From positions 1-64,000 of the forward strand of contig CAMEJJ010000009.1 of the NCBI GenBank assembly GCA_945919795.1: 64,000 nucleotides of DNA, given 5' to 3'. The position numbers and the translations under genes were made by a program. This DNA is from an uncultured Lachnospiraceae bacterium (GTDB taxonomy: Bacteria; Bacillota; Clostridia; Lachnospirales; Lachnospiraceae). Within the stretch, counting starts at the first letter, position 1, and every line of letters begins with the position of its first letter. This document shows, one piece after another, positions 45,955 to 54,285 of this stretch. The notes beneath the pieces were generated by a model. That model was not told the origin of the DNA and made no database searches. It saw nothing but the letters and a program-made list of their open reading frames with translations.

Positions 45955-46139
45955 GATACTCACCACCTTTCGACTGTCCAACTGATTTACATAACATAAA
46001 ATTTATTTTTATTATAAAATACTAAATTCATCTTTGCAATATATATATCGACAATTTTCGTAAAAAATAGAGTCCGCCTTGAAATATTTCTCAACCTCTT
46101 TCTTTGCCTTCTTAATTAATGATACCATGGGCAAAAGGT

Positions 46140-46170
46140 CATACTTTTCATACTCGCATAAAAAAGTATG
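46140..46170. repeat. inverted repeat upstream of the acyltransferase
   Basis: CATACTTTT and AAAAGTATG pair around a 13-base loop, and the flanks (GGCAAAAGG, GCCTTTTGACC) can also partly pair. It may be a terminator-like or regulatory hairpin. Nothing else is seen in 45982-46265. Confidence 0.4.
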
Positions 46171-46265
46171 TTTTGCCTTTTGACCTCAAATCAATTAAAT
46201 TGACTCCTTCTTCAAATACACATATACTGATTGTGAATTCATTGAATTATACCGAGGGGATTGCT

Positions 46266-47186
46266 ATGACAAAGAAACGAAATGATGTATTGGAATTCTG
46301 GCGCTTTATCTTCTGTATCATGGTGCTGGGCTTTCATTTTTTCAGCAAAATCGAATCCGAACTTTTTCACGCCGGCTATCTTGGGGTTGAATTTTTCTTT
46401 TTGGTTTCCGGATATTTTATTGGTAGTTTTTATACAAAACAGTTGGCTGGAAAAACTTTTCCGAATCGTTTGAAAGCAATCGGAACCTATATCTGTTCCC
46501 GACTCAAACGGCTCTATCCTCTTTATCTGGCTGCTCTTTTTCTTATGCTCTTCATTCGTAGTTTCATAAACCACTATGGTTTTCGGGATATGCTTTCTTT
46601 GGCGAAAAACTGCTTTGCCGAATTTATCATGCTGCAATGGACACCGATTGGAAACGAAGTTCTGATTTCAGCGGATTGGTATGTACCTGCTGTCTTCTGG
46701 GGTGGCATTTTCTTTGTCATCCTGCTTTCCTTAACTGGCAAAATTGGGGGATTTATCCTGGCTCCCGCCATCAGCTTTTTGATTTATCGCTACTATTTTA
46801 TCCTGATTGGTAAAATCGATATTATTGTCTATTATCATTGTGTGCTTCGCGGAATTGCCGGTTTGGGTCTGGGCATTTTTATTTATTTTCTATGTCAGGC
46901 ATTCAAAGACTTTCCTTCGTATCTGTCACGCATTTTGTTCCCTGTATCCAATGTCATCCTATCGGGTATTTTTGTCTACAGTCAGTTTGGACACCGCTCA
47001 AAATGGGATTTTTTCATTATTGCTCTCTACGCCATCTGCCTCTTCATCCTGATGAAGGCTGAAATACCTATACAAAATGAAAAACTCAAATCCGCTTTTG
47101 GTCTGTTAGGAAAAATTACCTATCCGGTGTATATTTTTCAGATGCCGGTTATTGAGTTGCTTCTCGCCCTCTTTCATCTTGCATAG
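46266..47186 (+). CDS. acyltransferase 3 family membrane protein
   Basis: 306 residues from the ATG at 46266, preceded by GAGGGG; the upstream frame to 46119 lacks one. About ten membrane helices. The motif FWRFIFCIMVLGFHFF near 10-25 contains the conserved histidine of the family, and FFFLVSGYFIG near 45 the second signature. Such proteins transfer acetyl or succinyl groups to surface polysaccharides or lipids. No polysaccharide genes lie nearby. Confidence 0.88.
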   Translation: MTKKRNDVLEFWRFIFCIMVLGFHFFSKIESELFHAGYLGVEFFFLVSGYFIGSFYTKQLAGKTFPNRLKAIGTYICSRLKRLYPLYLAALFLMLFIRSFINHYGFRDMLSLAKNCFAEFIMLQWTPIGNEVLISADWYVPAVFWGGIFFVILLSLTGKIGGFILAPAISFLIYRYYFILIGKIDIIVYYHCVLRGIAGLGLGIFIYFLCQAFKDFPSYLSRILFPVSNVILSGIFVYSQFGHRSKWDFFIIALYAICLFILMKAEIPIQNEKLKSAFGLLGKITYPVYIFQMPVIELLLALFHLA

Positions 47187-47481
47187 GACATAACGACCAG
47201 ATTAAAGTCTTGGGATTATAAAAAATCGAAATCACACGCTGCCTGTGAAAACATTCGATCCTGCACTCAAAAACCTTTATTTCCTGAGTCGTGGTAACTG
47301 TCGTGCCATTGGGAAGCTGATAACTATGCCGTCCGGTAATATCCCGGTATCCTTTGATCTGATATTGTTGAATCTCACCATCTTCATCCGTAATCCGCAG
47401 TTTGAGCGGAATAATGGAACCGTCTCTACAATTCTGACAGATTACATCAATACTTTTGTCTGAAATATTTAATGCACTCAT
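47149..47481 (-). CDS. 110-aa protein with one CxxC pair, unknown
   Basis: Starts at ATG 47481 with AAAGGA about ten bases upstream. CQNCRDG near 15 is a single zinc-knuckle pair, and the rest is predicted beta-rich (YQIKGYRDITGRHSYQL). It overlaps the end of the convergent acyltransferase gene by 38 bp. Possibly a small nucleic-acid or ligand-binding protein; no family assigned. Confidence 0.6.
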   Translation of the reverse strand: MSALNISDKSIDVICQNCRDGSIIPLKLRITDEDGEIQQYQIKGYRDITGRHSYQLPNGTTVTTTQEIKVFECRIECFHRQRVISIFYNPKTLIWSLCPMQDERGREATQ

Positions 47482-47559
47482 ACACACACATTCCTTTCGT
47501 ATATTCTATATTAGAACATGTGTTCGATTTTTTCAAGTGGTAATTATAACTAAATTTTG

Positions 47560-47785
47560 ATAGAATGATGTAAGTGTCAAAAGTATAATTTGCGAATGTG
47601 CTTGCACAAATGAGCAAATTATATTTATTGACACACCGGACACCGAATACGGAATAAAATGACGTAAATACGGCATTTTATGGTAGTATGAGGTGTTCGT
47701 GGATTGCGAGAATTGCATAGCAATGGAGCAATCCATATACATCAGTGAATGGCAAAATGTACTTTTGACACTCACATTATAGAAT
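47560..47785. mobile_element. MITE-like element, 212 bp with terminal inverted repeats and 7-bp target duplication
   Basis: The outer direct repeats ATAGAAT (47560-47566 and 47779-47785) look like a target-site duplication. The element 47567-47778 ends in 19-bp inverted repeats with two mismatches (GATGTAAGTGTCAAAAGTA and its partner). Inside are several nested hairpins, including ATAATTTGC/GCAAATTAT and GGATTGC/GCAATCC, so it would fold extensively as RNA. It encodes no protein and ends just upstream of the next gene. Confidence 0.75.
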
Positions 47786-47816
47786 AAAAAAATTACGAAA
47801 GTGAGTATCCCAAACA

Positions 47817-48557
47817 ATGGAAAATCATAATCTCATTTCCAATCAAAATATATATAAAAATAAAACGGTATCCCTACATGAATACCGTTGTTTTCAGACT
47901 GCAAAAATCGGTTGTGACGATTGCAGAGGCTGTAATCAATGTTGTGAAAATATGGGAAATTCCATAGCATTGGACCCTTATGATATGTGGATGCTGACAT
48001 CTAATTTAAAGCTTGCCGGCAACACTCCTGTTACCTATGAAATTCTGATTTGCGAAGATGGTCCGCTCGAATTGAGCAATCACGATGGTCTGATACTGCC
48101 AAATATCAAAATGGTTGTGGACGAACGCCCGGGACATTCCCATTCCGATACCGGGATTTGTCCCTTTTTAAACGCAGGCGGACGTTGTTCCATCCATTCC
48201 ATCCGCACCGGTCTCTGTCGCCTCTATCCCTTAGGGAGAAATTTTTATCCGGATAAAATCACGTATTTTATTTTAAATGAAGAACTCGGATGCCCGTCAA
48301 AAAAGAAATCCTATGTCAAAATCAGTGACTGGCTCGAAATTCCGGACATTGAAAAATACGAAGCTTTCCAATTAAAATGGCACAGTCTGAAAAAGGAAGT
48401 TCTTGTAAAAATGCAGGATCTCAACACTTCTATGGAAGCTCAGAAAACCTTTATGCTGCATTTCCTAAAAACCTTTTATCAAACGCCCTATTCCTCTGAT
48501 TTTTATCAGGAATTTGAGCAACGACTCTCACAATTTACAAAACAGTTCTTTTCCTGA
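47817..48557 (+). CDS. YkgJ-family cysteine cluster protein
   Basis: 246 residues. The cysteine cluster GCDDCRGCNQCCENMG near 32-47 and then CPFLNAGGRCSIHSIRTGLC near 115-135 give the eight-cysteine zinc or iron cluster of the YkgJ family, followed by the RLYPLGR signature. The C-terminal 100 residues are helical and poorly conserved. The function of the family is unknown. The MITE-like element ends 31 bp before its start, so its promoter may lie within the element. Confidence 0.88.
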   Translation: MENHNLISNQNIYKNKTVSLHEYRCFQTAKIGCDDCRGCNQCCENMGNSIALDPYDMWMLTSNLKLAGNTPVTYEILICEDGPLELSNHDGLILPNIKMVVDERPGHSHSDTGICPFLNAGGRCSIHSIRTGLCRLYPLGRNFYPDKITYFILNEELGCPSKKKSYVKISDWLEIPDIEKYEAFQLKWHSLKKEVLVKMQDLNTSMEAQKTFMLHFLKTFYQTPYSSDFYQEFEQRLSQFTKQFFS

Positions 48558-48563
48558 TGTTTT

Positions 48564-50009
48564 CTACATAACCGGTTCAAAGCGCAACCGGATATCCGGC
48601 AGTTTTGTCAGCGTGTAATAATAATTTTCTGCCCAGTCTGCTCCCTGTCCGGGATCATTTTCACCGGTAACCGGAGGCGCAAAAATATGCAGTTTCATCT
48701 CACAGGCACCGGATACATTCCGTTCAAAAAATGCAGGCATGAAATCTACAAATGTTACACCGGGTGCTTTATAAAACCATCTTCCATTTATTTCCATCAT
48801 AAGATTAGCATCTGCTAACTCATCAGGAAAGTTTGCTTCAGCAAACACCGGATTTCCATCCATCTGCAATGTTATGGCGATACCATCCGCATCTTCCGAG
48901 CCACCCCAACGCAATGTCACCGGCAAACTCTCATCCTGTCCTATCTCAAATCCCGGTTTAAAAAAGTCATCCTTGATAATGTCTCTGTATGCTGCCAATA
49001 CCGGCTGCTCAATACCGACATCGGAATTATTCGGATCCGTAATCTCAAGTCCCAATCTTCCGTCATCACGGAACTGGTAAAAGGTCAGACCACTAAACCA
49101 TCTTTCTTCATCTTCTTTTACCATCTGACAGAATTCTTTTACCATTTGTACCTGATCAAATGGACCGGTCACATCACCATCTGCGTTAAATTCCGACATT
49201 ACCATCGGTTTGGCAACACCACCATTTAATTCTTTAAATCGACAAAAGCTTCTCTTTGTCATATCATAGATTGCCTCAACCGAATCCCTTTTATGCTGAT
49301 GATTGTCCTTTTCAGCAACCTCATAGGGCCATCCCCAGTTTAATGCCATATATTTGTCAACTGACCAGATATCTGTCGTGCGCACGGCTTCGGCAAATTC
49401 TTTTTCATAAAGAATTTCTTTTACCTCGGGATTTGGATCTTCAATTCCTCCGATACACAAAATCGTCTGCACATTGGGCGCATATTCCTTGATAATCCTA
49501 TGGAAACGAACATAAAAATCAGCAACTTCCTGATAGGATGCTCTCTTATTAAAGGAAAACCAGTTGCCGGTAGCTTCATGATTAACCCGAAGCATCATAC
49601 GGCCAAATGATTTCAAATCCAAAGCAATCGCCTTGATATGCTCGTCCGAAACATGCGGATCACAGGTCAATGTCAAAATGACATCCTGCCCATGCTTTCT
49701 GACATCCCGCATGCAGGTAAACGGTTCTCCTTCGCGGTTTCCGTTTAATCCTCCGCCATAGGGAAAATAATCATCATAGGGATAATCCCATGCAAAAGTC
49801 ACATCTTTATCCGCATATGCATCACGTGCACGCTTCGGCCATCCCTCATCCAACGGATAATAACAATACATCAGATTAATACCGCGGTGAGGGCGATGCA
49901 TTTTCTGTAATATATAATCTTGGTTTACATAATTTCCTCTCTCGCTGCCATCTCCAAGATCCACTGCAAACTTAGCAGGTGTTAACTTTACACTTTTTAT
50001 TTGACACAT
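48564..50009 (-). CDS. clan GH-A-like glycoside hydrolase, cytoplasmic
   Basis: 481 residues from the ATG at 50009, preceded by AGAAGG. The TIM-barrel part has LRVNHEATGNWFSFN near 145 with a likely acid/base Glu, resembling the RHEMNG-type motif of GH26, and VMSEFNADGDVTG near 270 with a likely nucleophile Glu. The C-terminal 150 residues are a beta-rich domain. No signal peptide is visible, so the substrate would be imported oligosaccharide. Exact GH family is uncertain. Confidence 0.7.
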   Translation of the reverse strand: MCQIKSVKLTPAKFAVDLGDGSERGNYVNQDYILQKMHRPHRGINLMYCYYPLDEGWPKRARDAYADKDVTFAWDYPYDDYFPYGGGLNGNREGEPFTCMRDVRKHGQDVILTLTCDPHVSDEHIKAIALDLKSFGRMMLRVNHEATGNWFSFNKRASYQEVADFYVRFHRIIKEYAPNVQTILCIGGIEDPNPEVKEILYEKEFAEAVRTTDIWSVDKYMALNWGWPYEVAEKDNHQHKRDSVEAIYDMTKRSFCRFKELNGGVAKPMVMSEFNADGDVTGPFDQVQMVKEFCQMVKEDEERWFSGLTFYQFRDDGRLGLEITDPNNSDVGIEQPVLAAYRDIIKDDFFKPGFEIGQDESLPVTLRWGGSEDADGIAITLQMDGNPVFAEANFPDELADANLMMEINGRWFYKAPGVTFVDFMPAFFERNVSGACEMKLHIFAPPVTGENDPGQGADWAENYYYTLTKLPDIRLRFEPVM

Positions 50010-50137
50010 GTTACCTTCTCCCATTCCGGATTTTATTATTATTTATATTCTTTATTTAACTCGTTTCTATCATTGTGCAGCTGAAAAATTGCCATTCTGT
50101 TCACATACTATATACACGCATCAGTACTTAATGATAA

Positions 50138-50199
50138 AATTAGCCATAATATACATTCTAAATGATAGAATTAGCCATAACATACATTCTAAATGATAA
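50138..50199. repeat. two tandem 31-bp repeats
   Basis: Unit AATTAGCCATAAYATACATT plus CTAAATGATAR, at 50138-50168 and 50169-50199, with a short degenerate piece upstream. It abuts the stop codon of the PAS gene. Confidence 0.75.
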
Positions 50200-50574
50200 T
50201 CAGTCAAACACATAAAAATCACTCATGTCACGATTGCGATATTCGTGCTTTTCATAATAACCAATCAGATTTTTCTCATCATCTCGTAACGCAACCATAT
50301 AGACATCCTTATTCTGCTTTTCATTAAAAAAAGTATGTACTATATTGTTACTAACATCTTTTTTAAACCAATCAACAACCTTTTCAATCATTTCACAGGA
50401 ATGCGGATTGTGACAATGCAAGAGGCTTTTTCCTAAAATGCTTTCTCCACCGTATTTCTCATAATTTTTTACAGCTGCCGGATTCATATAGATAATGGTA
50501 TGTTCCAAATCACAAATAACCACGGCACATTTATCCTGTTCAACCATACTTTTAAAATAATCCTTCATTTCCAT
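50200..50574 (-). CDS. PAS-domain protein
   Basis: About 124 residues; ATG at 50574 has AAGGTGA upstream (a GTG at 50583 is possible). Nearly the whole protein is one PAS fold: VVICDLEHTIIYMNPAAV near 20, then a central HCHNPHSCEMIEKV with closely spaced His and Cys residues, and YMVALRDDEKNLIGYYE. No output domain, so it may be a diffusible sensor. The HCHNPHSC stretch could bind a metal or haem. A 313-bp gap (50584-50896) upstream of pfp shows no gene. Confidence 0.75.
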   Translation of the reverse strand: MEMKDYFKSMVEQDKCAVVICDLEHTIIYMNPAAVKNYEKYGGESILGKSLLHCHNPHSCEMIEKVVDWFKKDVSNNIVHTFFNEKQNKDVYMVALRDDEKNLIGYYEKHEYRNRDMSDFYVFD

Positions 50575-50896
50575 GCTGCTCACTCACCTTCTGTCATATG
50601 AATTTTTTTGGATGACTAATTATTCCATAGCGCTTATGTTACAGGCACATTCGCTATCTTTCTTTTAACACTTTCATCATACAATTTATCATACAAAAAT
50701 ACCAGTTGAAATTTCATAGTAGACATTGACAGATATTTTATTGCAAGCAATGCTAGAATTTTCATGGCAAACAACAACTGACATATGGGAAAGATATGAA
50801 AAATCATCGAAATACTATTTACTATTTTTCCAAAATGTTTTAGTATTTTAGTTAATGAAATAAATTTACATTATTAAGGAAAAGGAGATATTGAAA

Positions 50897-52561
50897 ATGA
50901 ATCTTTCACCTCTTCAAAAGGCAAGATACGAGTACACTCCCAAACTTCCGGGAATGCTCAGAAACGGTATCGCAGAAATCTGTGTAAAGGAAGGCGCTGA
51001 AACAGCAAGTGTTGCTGATCAGGACAAGATCAAAGCTCTCTTCCCCAACACATACGGCAAAAAAGAAATCACATTTGAAAAAGGTCAGAACACAGCTCCC
51101 GCTAAAAAGCAGGTTGTAGGTGTTATTCTTTCCGGCGGACAGGCTCCCGGTGGACACAATGTTATTACCGGTCTTTATGATGCATTAAAAGCAACCAACA
51201 AAGACAATGAACTTCTTGGTTTCAAGGGCGGTCCGGACGGACTTTTGAAAAATGATTATGTTACATTTGATGATGCATTTATCGATGCATACAGAAATAC
51301 CGGCGGTTTTGATATCATCGGTTCCGGTCGTACAAAGCTCGAGACTACAGAACAGTTCGCAATCGTTGCTGAAAATGCAAAGAAAAACGGTCTTACTGCT
51401 ATCGTTATCATCGGTGGTGATGATTCTAACACCAATGCTGCTACTCTTGCAGAGTACATGGCAGCAAACAACACCGGCATTCAGGTTATCGGATGTCCCA
51501 AGACTATCGACGGTGACTTAAAAAATGAAGATATCGAAGCTTCCTTCGGTTTTGATACAGCTACCAAAACCTATTCTGAATTAATCGGAAACATTGAAAG
51601 AGATGCTAACTCAGCTAAGAAATATTGGCATTTCATCAAAGTTATGGGACGTAGTGCTTCTCATGTTGCTTTGGAATGTGCACTTGAGACACAGCCTAAC
51701 ATCTGCTTAATCGGTGAAGAAGTAAAAGCAAAGAAAATGTCACTGGCTCAGATTGCCGGACAGATTGCAGATTCTGTTGAAAAACGTGCAGCTAACGGAG
51801 ACAACTTCGGTGTTGCAATTATCCCTGAAGGTATCGTAGAATTCGTTCCTGAATTCTCTGTACTGATTGCAGAAATCAACGAACTCCTTGCAGGCAGCAA
51901 AACAGAAGAATTCAATGCTCTTCCTGACTGGGCTGCAAAATATGCTTTCATCGAAAGCGGACTTACAAAAGAATCTATGGCAGTATTTGCTATGCTTCCT
52001 CAGTTCGTTCAGCAGCAGTTATTCTTAGAAAGAGATCCTCACGGTAACGTTCAGGTATCCTTAATCGAATCAGAAAAATTATTCTCTGCTTTAGTAAAAG
52101 ACGAACTCGACAAGAGAAAAGCAGCTGGCACATACAAAGGAAAATTCAGTGCATTACATCACTTCTTCGGTTACGAAGGAAGATGTGCATTCCCTTCTAA
52201 CTTCGATGCTGACTACTGCTACTCACTTGGTTACAATGCATTCATGTTAATCTCTTACGGTTATACCGGATATCTTTCAAAAGTATCCAACATCGCAAAA
52301 CCCGCTGACGAATGGGTTGCAGGTGGTATGCCGATTACCAAGATGATGAACATGGAAAGAAGAAACGGTGAAGACAAACCCGTTATCCGCAAAGCTTTAG
52401 TAGAGCTTGACGGAGCACCTTTCAAATACTTCGAAGCACACAGAGATGCATGGGCTGTTGAAACAGCATTCACATATCCCGGTGCTATCCAGTATTACGG
52501 ACCTTCCGAAGTATGTGATCTTACAACAAGAACACTTGCTTTGGAGCAGGGTGCTAACTAA
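50897..52561 (+). CDS. pfp: diphosphate-dependent phosphofructokinase
   Basis: 554 residues from the ATG at 50897; an in-frame TTG two codons earlier is less likely, with AAGGAG upstream of both. Motifs: [16 protein letters not shown] near 75 with the PPi-specific residues, [10 protein letters not shown] near 174, [10 protein letters not shown] near 200 and [11 protein letters not shown] near 250. It interconverts fructose-6-phosphate and fructose-1,6-bisphosphate with pyrophosphate, so glycolysis and gluconeogenesis share it. The length marks the long, plant-beta-like class. Codon use suggests high expression. Confidence 0.95.
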   Translation: MNLSPLQKARYEYTPKLPGMLRNGIAEICVKEGAETASVADQDKIKALFPNTYGKKEITFEKGQNTAPAKKQVVGVILSGGQAPGGHNVITGLYDALKATNKDNELLGFKGGPDGLLKNDYVTFDDAFIDAYRNTGGFDIIGSGRTKLETTEQFAIVAENAKKNGLTAIVIIGGDDSNTNAATLAEYMAANNTGIQVIGCPKTIDGDLKNEDIEASFGFDTATKTYSELIGNIERDANSAKKYWHFIKVMGRSASHVALECALETQPNICLIGEEVKAKKMSLAQIAGQIADSVEKRAANGDNFGVAIIPEGIVEFVPEFSVLIAEINELLAGSKTEEFNALPDWAAKYAFIESGLTKESMAVFAMLPQFVQQQLFLERDPHGNVQVSLIESEKLFSALVKDELDKRKAAGTYKGKFSALHHFFGYEGRCAFPSNFDADYCYSLGYNAFMLISYGYTGYLSKVSNIAKPADEWVAGGMPITKMMNMERRNGEDKPVIRKALVELDGAPFKYFEAHRDAWAVETAFTYPGAIQYYGPSEVCDLTTRTLALEQGAN

Positions 52562-52741
52562 GGACGGTTCTTTTGGCAAAGGATTTGTTCCACCGTGGAC
52601 AGTTCTTTTGACCCGCGATTAAAACAAGTTAAAAAACTCAGGTCACAATTTTGTGATCTGAGTTTTCTTTTTATTGGGAACGGTTCTTTTGGCACGAAGA
52701 GTGTCCCTCTGTCATGCATTCGTTCATGGACGGTTCTTTTG
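52562..52741. repeat. four REP-like copies of GGACGGTTCTTTTGGCA
   Basis: Related copies begin at 52562, 52597, 52676 and 52728, all on the plus strand; the first starts directly after the pfp stop. An inverted copy lies at 54083-54100. This motif is a known dispersed repeat of clostridial genomes, from memory often linked to Y1-type transposases. Confidence 0.75.
52637..52662 (+). terminator. pfp terminator
   Basis: CTCAGGTCACAA and TTGTGATCTGAG pair with one mismatch, followed by TTTTCTTTTT. Confidence 0.85.
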
Positions 52742-52768
52742 TTACGAAATTATGAGAAAGAATTTCTC

Positions 52769-53218
52769 CTAATTCTGCTGACAGTAATCCTGCAGTCTCT
52801 CTTTCAACAATTCATACCGCAACCGCTTTTCCTCTTTTCCAAAATGAACATCACGGAACTGTTCCTGACAGTCTTCATAATCGAGGACTTCATCCCCAAA
52901 CTGTTCACTGGTAAGGTCAAATTTGCAGTCACCAACGACATTAAAACAATGATAATTACCACCCGGTCTCAAAATACCATATACTTTTCCGCCAAAAATG
53001 TCCTGAGCCAGAAATGCTGTGATGGAACACTGTCCCAACGTCATATTATCTTTGGTCCAATTGTCCCTCATGCGGGGTGCACAAGTACTTGCACACCATA
53101 TGTTTGAAAGCGCATCATATAAATCAAAAGGTGTACAAATTCCTTTGTATTCGCTATTGATTGCCGTAATCCCCACTCGTTCTTCTTCTCTGGTTGTTTC
53201 TGAAATCAAAAATCCCAT
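52769..53218 (-). CDS. YunG-like protein
   Basis: 149 residues from the ATG at 53218, with AAGAGGAG upstream. ALSNIWCASTCAPRMR near 35-50, then LGQCSITAFLAQDIFGGKVYG and CKFDLTSEQFG are the conserved blocks of the YunG family, including the Cys (GQC) and a downstream His (NYHCFN). Function unknown; the Cys-His-Asp set suggests a papain-like or peptidase-like fold, by inference only. Between REP-like repeats. Confidence 0.75.
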   Translation of the reverse strand: MGFLISETTREEERVGITAINSEYKGICTPFDLYDALSNIWCASTCAPRMRDNWTKDNMTLGQCSITAFLAQDIFGGKVYGILRPGGNYHCFNVVGDCKFDLTSEQFGDEVLDYEDCQEQFRDVHFGKEEKRLRYELLKERLQDYCQQN

Positions 53219-53234
53219 TGTGTTTCTCCTCTTT

Positions 53235-53840
53235 TTATACATTCAAATAACTCTCACAATATGGACATTTACTGGAATAACCGGCAGCCGCCTGGAAAGA
53301 TGATCCACAATTTGGACAAATCGTAGCCACCAATTGTACCTGATCCGGACTTACCGGTTTATCATCCATCAGTTCCTCTTCTCCCGGCAATATCTCTCCC
53401 CTGACAGATTTGGGATCAAAACCGAATTTTCCATGATATTCATAAATATCAATCGTCATACCAATCGGATATAGATTGGAGCCTTTTGCAAAACTTGTGG
53501 GCAGAATCGCTTCTCTTTCTATATGCATGTGGTCAAAGTAGTGAACCTTAACATTTTGCGTAAATTCACCGTTTTCCAAAAAGGAAGTATTATCAACATA
53601 ACCATATATTTTGGCTACATACTTATTCCCACGTTTTACGATGATTTTTTTATTTACAATACTAATGATAACACCAATAATAAATCCAAGCCCGATAAAC
53701 ACAAAACCAAGCGGTATTACAACAAACACGCCCAATTCACCCGTCACACTACTTACACCGATAAACACGATGGATACCATAGCTCCTATTGCGGCAAACA
53801 TACCACCTATAAATAACAATATTTTCTGTACACTATTCAT
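53235..53840 (-). CDS. membrane protein with C-terminal zinc ribbon
   Basis: 201 residues from the ATG at 53840 (GGAGAG upstream, ATGA overlap with the kinase fragment). Two membrane helices (about 5-30 and 35-60) are followed by a beta-rich cytoplasmic or external domain, and the C-terminus has CPNCGSSF ... CPYCESYL, a zinc ribbon. No family name assigned. The downstream YunG-like gene starts 16 bp later. Confidence 0.75.
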   Translation of the reverse strand: MNSVQKILLFIGGMFAAIGAMVSIVFIGVSSVTGELGVFVVIPLGFVFIGLGFIIGVIISIVNKKIIVKRGNKYVAKIYGYVDNTSFLENGEFTQNVKVHYFDHMHIEREAILPTSFAKGSNLYPIGMTIDIYEYHGKFGFDPKSVRGEILPGEEELMDDKPVSPDQVQLVATICPNCGSSFQAAAGYSSKCPYCESYLNV

Positions 53841-54016
53841 AACTTCTCTCCTTCGCCATATTTTTCCCATCCGCATGCAATCTTTGCCCTCAGTTCATCC
53901 AATGGCTTTAATCCGCTTAATGCATCATATTTATCCAAGATTCCCAAAATCAGATTTCCAAATTCATCGTTACCTATTTTCCCCATCAGCGTAACGTCAG
54001 CACCCAGAATCATCAT
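53837..54016 (-). pseudogene. PfkB-family sugar kinase fragment
   Basis: A 59-codon frame whose first half (ILGADVTLMGKIGNDEFGN) matches the N-terminal region of ribokinase-type kinases; the upstream codons also read ISFG before the ATG. The rest of the kinase (about 240 residues, including the catalytic DTxGAGD region) is missing. The second half could be the terminal helix of the same gene joined by a deletion. It overlaps the membrane-protein start by ATGA. Confidence 0.6.
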
Positions 54017-54082
54017 TCCAAATGAAATCCAAATCTATACTTCTATACTAACACTTCTTTTGTTAGGAAGGAAGAAAAAAGA

Positions 54083-54100
54083 GCCAAAAGAACCGTCCCC
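54083..54100 (-). repeat. inverted REP-like copy
   Basis: GCCAAAAGAACCGTCCCC is the reverse complement of the repeats at 52562-52741 and closes the segment. The remaining stretch 54017-54285 holds no other gene. Confidence 0.7.
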
Positions 54101-54285
54101 GAAAAAAAGTTTCCGGAGAAAGAACTCTCCTTGTTAAAAAATTATTCCTTTTATTTCCAAAATGCATTATGATAGAAAGAGATGAGATATATGGTTTCTA
54201 TCATAAACATCCCGGCAAAACAAAAATCTATTTCAATTACATTATAAAGTCGCCATACCGGCACCATACATTGGAGGAAGTCAAA

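Noticed and set aside
47533-47817. 94-residue minus-strand frame
   Set aside because: It lies across the MITE-like element and reflects its inverted repeats, without start signals.
50138-50199. CRISPR array
   Set aside because: Only two units, no spacers of unique sequence and no cas genes.
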